This document shows, piece by piece, positions 33,367 through 41,627 of a DNA stretch of 44,109 nucleotides (positions are counted from its first letter, which is position 1; the number at the start of each line of letters is the position of its first letter). The stretch comes from Candidatus Rifleibacteriota bacterium (lineage in GTDB: Bacteria; Muiribacteriota; Ozemobacteria; Ozemobacterales; Ozemobacteraceae): assembly GCA_015233155.1 (NCBI GenBank), contig JADFYG010000007.1:90181-134289 (forward strand), read 5' to 3'. The translations under genes and the position numbers were made by a program. The notes beneath the pieces were generated by a model. That model did not search any database and was not told where the DNA came from. It was given only the letters and a program-made list of their open reading frames with translations.

Positions 33367-34212
33367 ATGAACTTTGAGAATAAAAAGATCCTGTTAAACG
33401 TTTTGGCTGTAACCGTCATTTGTTCAAGTGCCTCTTTTTTTCCCGTTAATGCACAAGTAGCTTCGTCCGCTGCAGCGCAAAAACTTATAGATGCTCTGAA
33501 AAATTTGAGACCTACAGGCACCTCTACCGGGTCATCTGTGTCCACCGACACCGGAACTTCCTCATCGCCGCCTCCATCGACAACTACTTCAGCGAGCGTA
33601 TCGCCTCAGGCTAAAACTCCACAGGAGTTTATCGATTTGCTCAAAAGCAAGATGATGAAGCCGGCGTCTTCGACATCCTCAACCGGATCCCAGGGGAATT
33701 CTACGGACACGTCCACATCTGCATACAGCAGCTCTACAACATCCGGCTCCACATCACCAGGAAATACCACATCAGATGGGTTTACCAGTAAGAACACAGC
33801 TGGAAATACGGATGCTCAGGCAACTATAGACACAGTTCAGCAGACTCCGACTACCTCGAAGCTGAATACGACGGAAGTATCCGGGTTGTTGAAAGACAAG
33901 AGCGGTCTTGATTCACAATCGGGTGCCTCAGGCGTATTTCCCGTAATTGAAGCCGCGCTGACCGCCACGGAAATAAAGCAGATGCAGACAACTTTCCAGA
34001 TGGACATGGCTCAGCATTCCCAATATATCGCCAATAACGACGATGAAAGGGCATTGAAAATCGTTTTGAAGTGGCAATATTGCAGCCAGATTTATCCTAA
34101 CAAAATAGAAGATATTACGAATCATATCGCGGCCGCTAACGGTTATCCTAATTTCAAAGCCTGGATTTCGGAAGTCATTCGGCTGGACCAGGAATATATT
34201 GTCACCAAGTAA
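33367..34212 (+). CDS. Secreted Ser/Thr-rich protein with one C-terminal KW repeat
   Basis: 281 residues. The ATG at 33367 has ATGGAGG five bases upstream; the same leader (ATGGAGGTTTTT) precedes the 35972 gene. A signal peptide (core VLAVTVICSSASFF, end VNAQ) is followed by a region very rich in Ser, Thr, Gly and Pro (about residues 50-150). The last ~80 residues match the repeat unit of the protein at 35972: an aromatic-bearing helix (HSQYIANNDDERALKIVLKW), then YPNKIEDIT and YPNFKAWISEV. Part of the linker DNA (TCCACCGACACCGGAAC) is identical in both genes. No catalytic motif is seen. It immediately precedes the ECF sigma gene. I do not recognise the family and use the label KW repeat for convenience. 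Confidence 0.8.
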   Translation: MNFENKKILLNVLAVTVICSSASFFPVNAQVASSAAAQKLIDALKNLRPTGTSTGSSVSTDTGTSSSPPPSTTTSASVSPQAKTPQEFIDLLKSKMMKPASSTSSTGSQGNSTDTSTSAYSSSTTSGSTSPGNTTSDGFTSKNTAGNTDAQATIDTVQQTPTTSKLNTTEVSGLLKDKSGLDSQSGASGVFPVIEAALTATEIKQMQTTFQMDMAQHSQYIANNDDERALKIVLKWQYCSQIYPNKIEDITNHIAAANGYPNFKAWISEVIRLDQEYIVTK

Positions 34213-34252
34213 ATAAAATTCAACTATCAATAGATATTCAACGTCATATAGT

Positions 34253-34783
34253 ATGGAGATAAACGATCGCGATGTGATCCGGGAAGTGACCAACGGAAAA
34301 TCCGAGAAGTTCGAAATGCTTATGACAAAATATTATCCCTTGTGCTTCTATTTTTTTCACAGGAAATGGAACTGCGATAAAGAGACATCTCGAGATCTGA
34401 TCCAGGAAGCATTCTTCAAAGCTTTCAGAAATATAGCCCAACTTCGCCCGGGAACCTCATTCAAAGCCTGGCTCATGACGATCTGCAAAAACCAGTTTAT
34501 CGATTATCAGCGTAAGGATGTTAAGCGAGTCTCGAGTCTGAATGTTGATACGGTGAGTCCAGGAATCGACCGGGAGATTGCAAAAAAAAGCGCGGTTGAA
34601 TCTGCTCTGAATACATTGCCGCTGCGGCAGAAGGAAATAATCGAGTATCGTTATTTTGGTGAGTTTTCCTGTCCGGAGATCGCGGAAATGATGCAGATCC
34701 CTGAAGGAACAGTTAAAAGCGAACTGTTTTATGCCCGGAAAAGGCTCATGGAATGTCTGGAGGGAGATGGTAATCTTGAGTAA
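34253..34783 (+). CDS. ECF RNA polymerase sigma factor, second copy
   Basis: 176 residues, a standard ECF length. Region 2: NCDKETSRDLIQEAFFKAF and FKAWLMTICKNQFIDYQRKD. Region 4: LPLRQKEIIEYRYFGEF and PEIAEMMQIPEGTVKSELF, with the helix-turn-helix. It is not closely similar to the sigma factor at 5079-5759 and belongs to a different ECF group. The ATG at 34253 has no clear ribosome-binding site. The gene overlaps the anti-sigma/FecR gene by about 17 bp, so the two are coupled. It lies between two genes for secreted KW-repeat proteins, its most likely regulatory targets (inference). Confidence 0.93.
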   Translation: MEINDRDVIREVTNGKSEKFEMLMTKYYPLCFYFFHRKWNCDKETSRDLIQEAFFKAFRNIAQLRPGTSFKAWLMTICKNQFIDYQRKDVKRVSSLNVDTVSPGIDREIAKKSAVESALNTLPLRQKEIIEYRYFGEFSCPEIAEMMQIPEGTVKSELFYARKRLMECLEGDGNLE

Positions 34784-35756
34784 CACGAACTGCAAATACC
34801 GGCAAGAGATGATACAGCGACTCCTATCAGAGGAATCCGTAGCGGAGCCATCCGCGAGGGATATCGAGCATGCGAAAAAATGTTCTGAGTGCGCTGAGGC
34901 GATTCGTAAAATATGTTCAGTGGAAGCTAAATTGACAGGGCATTTCGCGGAGATTCGTACAATAGTTTCATCAGAAAAACCGGTTCTTTCACAGCCACCA
35001 TGGAAGAAAAATGCGAGTTTGCCATCAGCGATCTCGAAGAATGTTGAGGAGTCTATATTCGCGGGATGGCTTCGTCCGATTCTCCTGGGAATGGCACTCT
35101 GTTGCTGCTGCTTATTTCTGTTTAAAATGCTGGTGCCGGTTTCCGAGAGCAGGAAAATCGAGATCCAGTCGCAAACAGCATCTAACCAATCGCGAATTAT
35201 CGACGGAGTTCTGTTGGCCGCTGACGGTGGACAGATTACGGCTAATCAGAGTTTTTCAATTCCCAAAGACGGAGTTCACTGCGTCGGCAAATGCAGGCTG
35301 GCGTTGTCAGACAAAGTCGATCTGGCGATGAATCGGGCAAAAATACGTCAGGCTGCGGATGGCATTGCACTGGAAAGCGGTTTCGTTGAGGTGAACGTAC
35401 ATAAAAAAGGCACTCCTTTTTCCGTCATTGCCCCTTCCGTTATCCTGGGCGTAAGAGGAACAGTTTTCAGCGTGGAGTGTCTTGATATGGGCGAGACATC
35501 AGTGATGGTCAAGGAAGGAATCGTTGCGGCAAAAACGGTAAGCGGAGAAGAAAAATTGTTGTCTGCTTCTCAGCGAATAAGGGTCGACCGAAGCGGGCAT
35601 ATTATCGAGCCGGCATCGCCAGTCTCAGTTAATGATTCTTCAGCGGCGTCACATGTTTCGTCGTCAGTTTCCACGAATACACCGGTATCAGACAGCTCTT
35701 CTGTTTCAGCCAATTCGAATAATCAGTCCTCAATATCCTCGGATTTGAATCAGTGA
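34767..35756 (+). CDS. Zinc anti-sigma/FecR fusion membrane protein
   Basis: About 329 residues. The N-terminal part carries the ZAS signature His35-x3-Cys39-x2-Cys42 (EHAKKCSEC), placing it as an anti-sigma factor for the overlapping ECF gene. One membrane segment lies at about 101-123 (with four consecutive Cys). A periplasmic FecR domain follows, at about 140-275, with the hallmark APSVILGVRGTVFSV, then VMVKEGIVAAKT and LLSASQRIRV. A Ser/Asn-rich tail ends the protein. FecR-type parts normally relay an external signal to the sigma factor. ATG at 34767 or TTG at 34776 could be the start; the GGAGGGAG there fits the TTG better. It ends just before repeat copy B. Confidence 0.88.
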   Translation: MVILSNTNCKYRQEMIQRLLSEESVAEPSARDIEHAKKCSECAEAIRKICSVEAKLTGHFAEIRTIVSSEKPVLSQPPWKKNASLPSAISKNVEESIFAGWLRPILLGMALCCCCLFLFKMLVPVSESRKIEIQSQTASNQSRIIDGVLLAADGGQITANQSFSIPKDGVHCVGKCRLALSDKVDLAMNRAKIRQAADGIALESGFVEVNVHKKGTPFSVIAPSVILGVRGTVFSVECLDMGETSVMVKEGIVAAKTVSGEEKLLSASQRIRVDRSGHIIEPASPVSVNDSSAASHVSSSVSTNTPVSDSSSVSANSNNQSSISSDLNQ

Positions 35757-35763
35757 AAATTAT

Positions 35764-35811
35764 TATACAGAAGCGCAATGAAATTTGTTTATATATTCGT
35801 TCATAATTATC
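35764..35811. repeat. 48-bp dispersed repeat, copy B
   Basis: 42 of 48 positions match 4367-4414. It starts 7 bp after the stop of the anti-sigma/FecR gene and runs straight into a degenerate family-2 palindrome. Confidence 0.75.
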
Positions 35812-35840
35812 GTAGTGGCGGATTTCAAACCCGTTCGATA
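35812..35840. repeat. REP-like palindrome, family 2, degenerate copy
   Basis: GTAGTGGCGGATTT, one-base loop, then AAACCCGTTCGATA. The inner pairing is kept and the outer arms have decayed relative to 37845-37873. Confidence 0.6.
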
Positions 35841-35971
35841 AAACAAAATTCAATACACCTTTGTACAAGTTTCAGGCTTGAATATGTTGACAAGCGGTAA
35901 GGACGGTAAAAGTGCTGGATGAAGTTTCCAAGCCTTTTTATAAATCAAATTTACATGGAGGTTTTTGGGTT

Positions 35972-37801
35972 ATGAGATCACGAATATGTCTCGGTCTTTT
36001 GGTTCTAGCCGGTCTCGGTGTTTCGTGGTCACCTGCTTTTGCAGATGACCAGGCGTCTGACAGCGCAAAGCCGTCAGTCGATAAAATCAGGCAGCTGATT
36101 TCTCGGGGGCGCGAGGAGATAATTAGGGACGGCGAAAGAAGGGATTCTGATAATGGCGAAAGGGTAAGACCGGGAATCTCCAGGGAAAACATTGAGAAGT
36201 TGAGAGATAAAATCAAGGAGATTCGGGATTCCAGGGCCAACACGCAAACTTCCGCATCGTCTGATACGTCGACCACGACAAGCGCGTCAACCGACACCTC
36301 CACGTCGTCCACTACTTCTTCCGGCGGAACGTCGGCGTCCACCGACACCGGAACCGCATCCGACAGCGTCAATGCAGATGTGGCCGATGGAAGAAGAGCT
36401 CCAGGACGCCGTTTCGGGAGAGTACCGATTCCAAACATTAAGAATCATACGAAGACCAATCAGGAATTGACTGCGGATGACTGGGCAAACGATGTCAAGG
36501 CATACAATGAAGCCATTGCCCGAGGTGACTACTCTACGGGCGAGAGACTGATCAACAAATGGAAGGGTTTCTGCAGATCAGATTTCGATGGCTTCAAAAA
36601 GGCCACAGGCTTCACGGGAACCCAGGAAAGCGCAATGGCGATGATCAGCAAGGCATTCGCCGATACCGAAAATGAGCGTGTCAACGGGCAGATCACCGCC
36701 GACACCCTCAAGAGAGATGCCGAAACATACAAGAAGGCTTTCGCTGACAAGAACTGGTCTCTCTGCCGGGATATCATCAACAAATGGACTAGATACATCA
36801 ATACTGACTGGGCAGCAGTTGCAAAAGCCACTGGTGTTGACGCTACCGATGCTAAGAAACAGGAAATGCTCAACACTTTGAGCACTATGCAAAGCGATTT
36901 GGATAAGGCTGTCGCGGCGGCTGGCACTGCTACCAACACTTCCACATCCACGGCTACTGCCTCTTCGACGGCTACCACTGATGCGGTTGCCCAAATGAAG
37001 CAGCAATTGTCAGATGACTGTACGCAGTATGCTCACCTGATGGCTACCGGCAAATATGATCAAGCGGAGGCGCTCGTCTCCAAATGGTTGAGAATGATGA
37101 GAAACCCCGTCCAACGTGATCTTATGGTTAAGGCTTTAGGGATCCCTGCCCCCAATCTGGAAGCTTACATCCAGAAGGTGTTTGCCGACACCAATTGTGC
37201 CAGGGTGAATGGTGAGACGATCAATGCCGACCTCTGGAAGCGCGACTGTGCTGCTTATGCGGCAGCTATGGCCGCAGGCGATTATGCCACTTGCAGCCAG
37301 ATCGCCAAGAAATGGGATTCATATTGCGACGATCCGGTCAAGTTCGAGGCCGTGAAGGCAGCCACCGGTTACACCGGCTCCCTGGCGGATGCAAAGAAAT
37401 TCTTCAAGGATGTTTTCGCGGATCTCTTTGGGAAAACTATCGAGTCCTCTACGATCAATGCAGACAAGTGGCAAAAGGATTATGCCGCATTCCAATCCTA
37501 TTTGGCGGCCAAGGATTTCGCGAACTGCAGAGTTATAATAGCGAGATGGCGTAATTACGTAACGAAGTATCCTGCGAAAATCAAGTCAGTGTTCGGTGTT
37601 ACTGCTGATCAGGCTAATGCTGCACTCGATTCCATGGAAGCGTCCGTGAAGAGCGCCGAAGCGGCCACTGCAACTGCCACAGCGACCAGCACTGGTACCA
37701 CGACCGGAGGTGACGCAGCGGCTAGCACTTCCACCGGAAATGCCACCACACCAGCCGCCGGCAATGCGAGTTCCTCTGTTGGTGATGACGTTAACAACTA
37801 G
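35972..37801 (+). CDS. Secreted protein with five KW repeats
   Basis: 609 residues. The ATG at 35972 follows ATGGAGG by ten bases and begins a clean signal peptide (LGLLVLAGLGVSWSPAFAD). A charged region and a Ser/Thr linker (DTSTTTSASTDTSTS) precede five related units of about 75-80 residues, starting near 36465, 36690, 36985, 37213 and 37448. The unit pattern is W-x-x-D-x-x-A-Y followed by GDY, then a helix ending in KW (ERLINKWKGF, CRDIINKWTRY, AEALVSKWLRMM, CSQIAKKWDSY, CRVIIARWRNY). Most units then continue with a G-x-TG turn and FAD/NG segment. A Thr/Ala linker splits units two and three; a similar tail ends the protein. No enzyme motif is seen. I do not recognise the repeat. The neighbouring anti-sigma/FecR gene is upstream. 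Confidence 0.82.
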   Translation: MRSRICLGLLVLAGLGVSWSPAFADDQASDSAKPSVDKIRQLISRGREEIIRDGERRDSDNGERVRPGISRENIEKLRDKIKEIRDSRANTQTSASSDTSTTTSASTDTSTSSTTSSGGTSASTDTGTASDSVNADVADGRRAPGRRFGRVPIPNIKNHTKTNQELTADDWANDVKAYNEAIARGDYSTGERLINKWKGFCRSDFDGFKKATGFTGTQESAMAMISKAFADTENERVNGQITADTLKRDAETYKKAFADKNWSLCRDIINKWTRYINTDWAAVAKATGVDATDAKKQEMLNTLSTMQSDLDKAVAAAGTATNTSTSTATASSTATTDAVAQMKQQLSDDCTQYAHLMATGKYDQAEALVSKWLRMMRNPVQRDLMVKALGIPAPNLEAYIQKVFADTNCARVNGETINADLWKRDCAAYAAAMAAGDYATCSQIAKKWDSYCDDPVKFEAVKAATGYTGSLADAKKFFKDVFADLFGKTIESSTINADKWQKDYAAFQSYLAAKDFANCRVIIARWRNYVTKYPAKIKSVFGVTADQANAALDSMEASVKSAEAATATATATSTGTTTGGDAAASTSTGNATTPAAGNASSSVGDDVNN

Positions 37802-37844
37802 AGCTTGTCAATGCTATCCAACCCTTGAAATCGATTGATTAAAT

Positions 37845-37873
37845 GTAGGGGCGGGTTTAAAACCCGCCCCTAC
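37845..37873 (+). terminator. REP-like palindrome, family 2, perfect copy, with T-run
   Basis: Perfect 14-bp arms GTAGGGGCGGGTTT and AAACCCGCCCCTAC around one base, followed by TGTTTTT. It lies 44 bp after the five-repeat protein gene and has the form of a Rho-independent terminator, so this repeat copy probably ends the transcript. Confidence 0.75.
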
Positions 37874-37929
37874 TGTTTTTAGGAATTATTGATAGCAGAA
37901 TCAAAAAACGACGCCTCAGCTTCCCGTGT

Positions 37930-40320
37930 GTGGTATCTTTTATTCATGAATTCATATCTTGCTGGAATATTAACTTGAATCGCGAGTTCGACAGTAAGCC
38001 CGCAAGTTTCTTTGATCCTGCTGTTGCTTTCGCAAACCAGCTTTCATTCCGCCAAAAGATCTCACTTATTTTTCTGGGGTTTGCCCTTCCACTCGCTGTT
38101 TCCATGATTCTCATGCTCGGAGATTGCATACATCGAGAGGAGCTCACCGCCATGGAGCGGCAGGGCATAGAGATTGAAACCCTTTTGTCTCGCCTTCTGG
38201 CCGGTCTACAGCAATTTCGAGTGATTGACCATGCTGCCGCAATTGATCCTGATACATTCAGTAACATGCTTCAGACGACCAGAAATGAGATCGAGGAAAC
38301 CCTTGAGTCGATCGACAGCAAAATAACCTCAACTTCTCAAAACTCCGATATAAGTGAACTCTGGAAGGAAATTCCGGATGGATGGAAACAGGTAGCCAAC
38401 GCTTCTGCAGGAGAAGAGCCGTTTCAGATATTCCAGCGGCGCTCCATTCACATCGATCTCCTCCAGTCGTTCATTGTGGAAGTCGGATATCGGTTTAATC
38501 TGTTGCTGGAATCAGAGATGGAGAGCTTATTCCTCGCCGAGTCGATCTCTCAGCGACTTCCGGAAATGAGCGAGCATTTTGCCCGAATTCGTGGTCTCGG
38601 TATGGAAGCTGTAGTCAGTAAACACCTGGATCCTGGTCTTCGCGAAAACATCATCACACTCAAGGCATCTCTGGAGGAGAGCTTCAGATGGCTTTCAGGC
38701 TGGTTAAAACGTCCCGCTTTCTCATTTTACCGAAAGGTTCACCCGGCATTGTCCGGTCCATTCCTGCAACTGCTCAAAGAGCGTAGCAGATTCGAAACTT
38801 TCGTTCTTATCGAGATCATTCAGACGAATCCAATCAGTATCCCTTTGAAAGATTATTTGGATACCTCTAATGTCAATGCAGGCATCATTTTCGGGCTTGC
38901 CGATCTGGCCGCGACTACTCTGAATAAGCATCTGGAAGAACGCCAGACGGCACTTTCCAGAGAAAAAGGAGCGGTTTTTGCTGTAATTCTTTTCATCGGC
39001 CTTCTTGGGTTATATCTTGCCGCTGGCTACTATGTCTCGCTTCAAAGAACTGTAAACGCTATTGAGGATGTTTCCGGACAGTTGACCAATCGTCATCTCC
39101 GGGAATCCGTCACCCTTGAAAGCCAGGATGAGCTTGGCGATGTTATGCGCTCATTCAACCATGTGGCTTTGGCTTTGAAGGAAAGTGAAGAGAAATATCG
39201 GGATTTATATGAGAATGCACCCATAGCCTATTTTACGATTGACCAGACTGGAACAATCAAGGTCTGTAATAACCGGGCAGGGATTCTCATCGGAATTACC
39301 CCGCCTAATCTCACTGGCAGACGATTTGCCGAATTTTTCGTGGTTGATGCAAATGAACAGAAACTATTGCATAAAGTGTTTCAAAGTTTTTTCGCCGGCG
39401 ATTCGATTTATGGGCAGGAACTTCGTTTACAGCGAGCCGACGGACAAGTCAGATGGGTTGGAATGAACATGAACCCGATCAGGGATTCGCTCGGGAAAAT
39501 CTGCGAGAGCCGGACGGCACTGATCGATATTACTGATCGGAAAGAGGCCGAGGAAGCATTGGACAAGGCCCGGCAGTCAGAGGCCGCCATCGCCGGTGAG
39601 ATTCAGAGGGTACTCCTACAGGGAATTGCCCCCGAATCGTTTCCCGGAGCAGAGCTTACTTTTTTTTCAGTCCCTTCTCTCGCGGTAGGCGGTGATTTTT
39701 TCATTTTTTACCCTCATTCCGAGCAGGTCTTCGATCTGGTTATCGCTGACGTGATGGGCAAGGGAGTCCCTGCCGCTCTGATCGCGGCTGCGGCCAAGGC
39801 TGAAATAGAGAGATCCCTTTCCCGACTGGCTCATCTGCCGCAAATCCCCCCCATGGAAACAATCGTCGGGAATTTCCACCGGGAGTTCACTCCTCAACTT
39901 GATCAGGTAACTTCATTCATCACTTTCATTTACGCCCGTCTTGACTTCGGTAATAACGTGCTGACACAGATAAACCTCGGGCATCCTCCTCTGATCCAGT
40001 TCCGGGCTTCCGATGGTTGTTTGAAGGAATTTTTCGACTCAAGCGTTCCCATCGGATTACCCGGATATAAGGAGATACCATCAAAGCCGATTCCATTTTC
40101 ATCCGGCGACATCTTCTGCTTCTATTCGGATGGGGTGTTTGAACCTCGCAACATAAGCGGGGAATGTTTTGGGAATCTCCGGCTTAGGAAACTCCTGTTA
40201 TCCGAACGTATGAAAGCACCAAAGGAGATCGTTACCTCTCTCCTGGATTCTGTCAGGACATTCGCCAGTATCGAGCATTTCCCCGATGATTTCACTGTCA
40301 TACTGGCTAAAATCTGCTGA
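37930..40320 (+). CDS. Membrane-bound HAMP-PAS-SpoIIE (PP2C) phosphatase
   Basis: 796 residues. Membrane segment at about 44-64 (ISLIFLGFALPLAVSMILML), a sensory region of about 285 residues outside, a second membrane segment at about 350-372, a HAMP domain (with SQDELGDVMRSFN), a PAS domain (YENAPIAYFTIDQTGTIKV) and a C-terminal SpoIIE/RsbU-type phosphatase. The phosphatase motifs are intact: VGGDFF, VIADVMGKGVPAAL, INLGHPPLI, FYSDGVFEPRN and PDDFTVIL. It should dephosphorylate a Ser/Thr-phosphorylated anti-sigma-factor antagonist, or an equivalent, in response to an outside signal. The GTG at 37930 has no ribosome-binding site; a TTG at 37975 would also precede the first membrane segment. 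No partner gene is adjacent. Confidence 0.9.
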   Translation: MVSFIHEFISCWNINLNREFDSKPASFFDPAVAFANQLSFRQKISLIFLGFALPLAVSMILMLGDCIHREELTAMERQGIEIETLLSRLLAGLQQFRVIDHAAAIDPDTFSNMLQTTRNEIEETLESIDSKITSTSQNSDISELWKEIPDGWKQVANASAGEEPFQIFQRRSIHIDLLQSFIVEVGYRFNLLLESEMESLFLAESISQRLPEMSEHFARIRGLGMEAVVSKHLDPGLRENIITLKASLEESFRWLSGWLKRPAFSFYRKVHPALSGPFLQLLKERSRFETFVLIEIIQTNPISIPLKDYLDTSNVNAGIIFGLADLAATTLNKHLEERQTALSREKGAVFAVILFIGLLGLYLAAGYYVSLQRTVNAIEDVSGQLTNRHLRESVTLESQDELGDVMRSFNHVALALKESEEKYRDLYENAPIAYFTIDQTGTIKVCNNRAGILIGITPPNLTGRRFAEFFVVDANEQKLLHKVFQSFFAGDSIYGQELRLQRADGQVRWVGMNMNPIRDSLGKICESRTALIDITDRKEAEEALDKARQSEAAIAGEIQRVLLQGIAPESFPGAELTFFSVPSLAVGGDFFIFYPHSEQVFDLVIADVMGKGVPAALIAAAAKAEIERSLSRLAHLPQIPPMETIVGNFHREFTPQLDQVTSFITFIYARLDFGNNVLTQINLGHPPLIQFRASDGCLKEFFDSSVPIGLPGYKEIPSKPIPFSSGDIFCFYSDGVFEPRNISGECFGNLRLRKLLLSERMKAPKEIVTSLLDSVRTFASIEHFPDDFTVILAKIC

Positions 40321-40369
40321 TTTGTTCAACTGACTGGCAAATTTAGCGGTGCGCTGCATAGTTCTCGTC

Positions 40370-40378
40370 TGCTATAAT
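40370..40378 (+). promoter_or_regulatory. Extended -10 promoter for the WG-repeat gene
   Basis: TGCTATAAT, an extended -10 with perfect core, 42 bp before the WG-repeat start. No clear -35 is seen. A lone TTGACA lies at 40383-40388 without a matching -10. Confidence 0.5.
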
Positions 40379-40419
40379 GAGGTTGACATAAAATTATTCC
40401 TTATTCAATGGAGGAATTT

Positions 40420-41577
40420 ATGAAACGGTCGTTTTTTATCGTCCTGGCAATGATAACAGTCCTTTTCTCCGGAAAAGCATTCGCGACAGATTTTTTACCC
40501 ATGTATCTCTTCCCCTTCAGCCAGGACAACAAACTTGGATATATTGATCGCAGCGGCAAAATTACCATTCCTCCCAAGTTCGATTTTGGAGAGCTGGTCA
40601 TTCTGGGTCAGGAAAATAAGTTCCAGTTTTCCACCTATGGCCTTGCCGCCATGCAATCCGATAAATGGGGTTTTATTGATGAGACCGGCAATTTTGTCAT
40701 TCCGGCCAAATTTGATATGGTTGAACCTTTTTCAGAAGGGCTGGCTCTGATAAATGTGCAAAAAAAATTCGGCTTTATCGACACGAATGGAAACATAGTT
40801 ATTGAACCGCAATTTGATGAGGCCGCCAGCTTTAAGGGCGGGCTGGCCAGAGTAAAAGCCATGAATGCCGAGCAAAATGCCGCTCTTTGGGGCTACATTG
40901 ATGACACAGGCCAGTATATTATTTCCCCTATTTTTGACTCCGCTGCGGATTTTCACAAGGACCTGGCTCTGGTTCAGCATAAATGCGCCAAGGGCTTTAT
41001 AGACAAACGCGGAGAAATGCTGATTGCTCCCAAAGCCCAGGAGATCAATGAATTTTCCTGTGGAATGGCCTTGATAAATGTTGACGGAAAATATGGCTAT
41101 ATAGATCAGTCCGGTCGGATTGCCGTGGCTCCACAATTTGTAGAGGCGCAAAGTTTTTCAGATGAGATGGCACGCGTGTTAGTCGACAAGAAATACGGAT
41201 TCATAGACTCCTTCGGCCGGGTATCAGTTCCGGCGAAGTTTGAAAATGCTCACGATTTTTCAGAGGGTCTGGCCGCTGTCTTCGTTGACAAAAAGTGGGG
41301 ATTCATCAACAAAAGCGGAGACACGGCCATTGTTCCAGACTACAAAAGCGTCGGGGATTTTTCTGAAGATCTGGCTGTGGTCGTAAACCAGGAAAACAAA
41401 ATGGGTTATATCGACCGAACCGGAAAAATGGCTATATCACCGACGTTTGACGACGCAAAAGAGTTCATGAATGGAATTGCCAAGGTAGGTATAAAGCTTA
41501 AAAAAAATAACCAGGAAGAAATGCATTATGGCTATATCAGGAAAAATGGAACCTATCTCTGGAAACCCACCAGATAA
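40420..41577 (+). CDS. Secreted WG-repeat protein
   Basis: 385 residues. The ATG at 40420 has GGAGG five bases upstream and begins a signal peptide (FFIVLAMITVLFSGKAFAT). The rest is about ten WG-type repeats of 33-36 residues, each like KWGFIDETGNFVIPAKFD followed by FSEGLALI (others: KYGYIDQSGRIAVAPQF, KWGFINKSGDTAIVPDY). WG repeats (KWG_Leptospira family) form beta-rich propeller-like structures on exported proteins, often of unknown partner. The repeats are well separated in sequence, so the array is old rather than freshly duplicated. It lies 99 bp after the phosphatase with its own promoter-like site and 50 bp before the pilin-Ig gene. Confidence 0.93.
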   Translation: MKRSFFIVLAMITVLFSGKAFATDFLPMYLFPFSQDNKLGYIDRSGKITIPPKFDFGELVILGQENKFQFSTYGLAAMQSDKWGFIDETGNFVIPAKFDMVEPFSEGLALINVQKKFGFIDTNGNIVIEPQFDEAASFKGGLARVKAMNAEQNAALWGYIDDTGQYIISPIFDSAADFHKDLALVQHKCAKGFIDKRGEMLIAPKAQEINEFSCGMALINVDGKYGYIDQSGRIAVAPQFVEAQSFSDEMARVLVDKKYGFIDSFGRVSVPAKFENAHDFSEGLAAVFVDKKWGFINKSGDTAIVPDYKSVGDFSEDLAVVVNQENKMGYIDRTGKMAISPTFDDAKEFMNGIAKVGIKLKKNNQEEMHYGYIRKNGTYLWKPTR

Positions 41578-41627
41578 ACATTGGCATCACTGCTATTATA
41601 AGGGAATGGAGTATACCGGAGGGAAGC

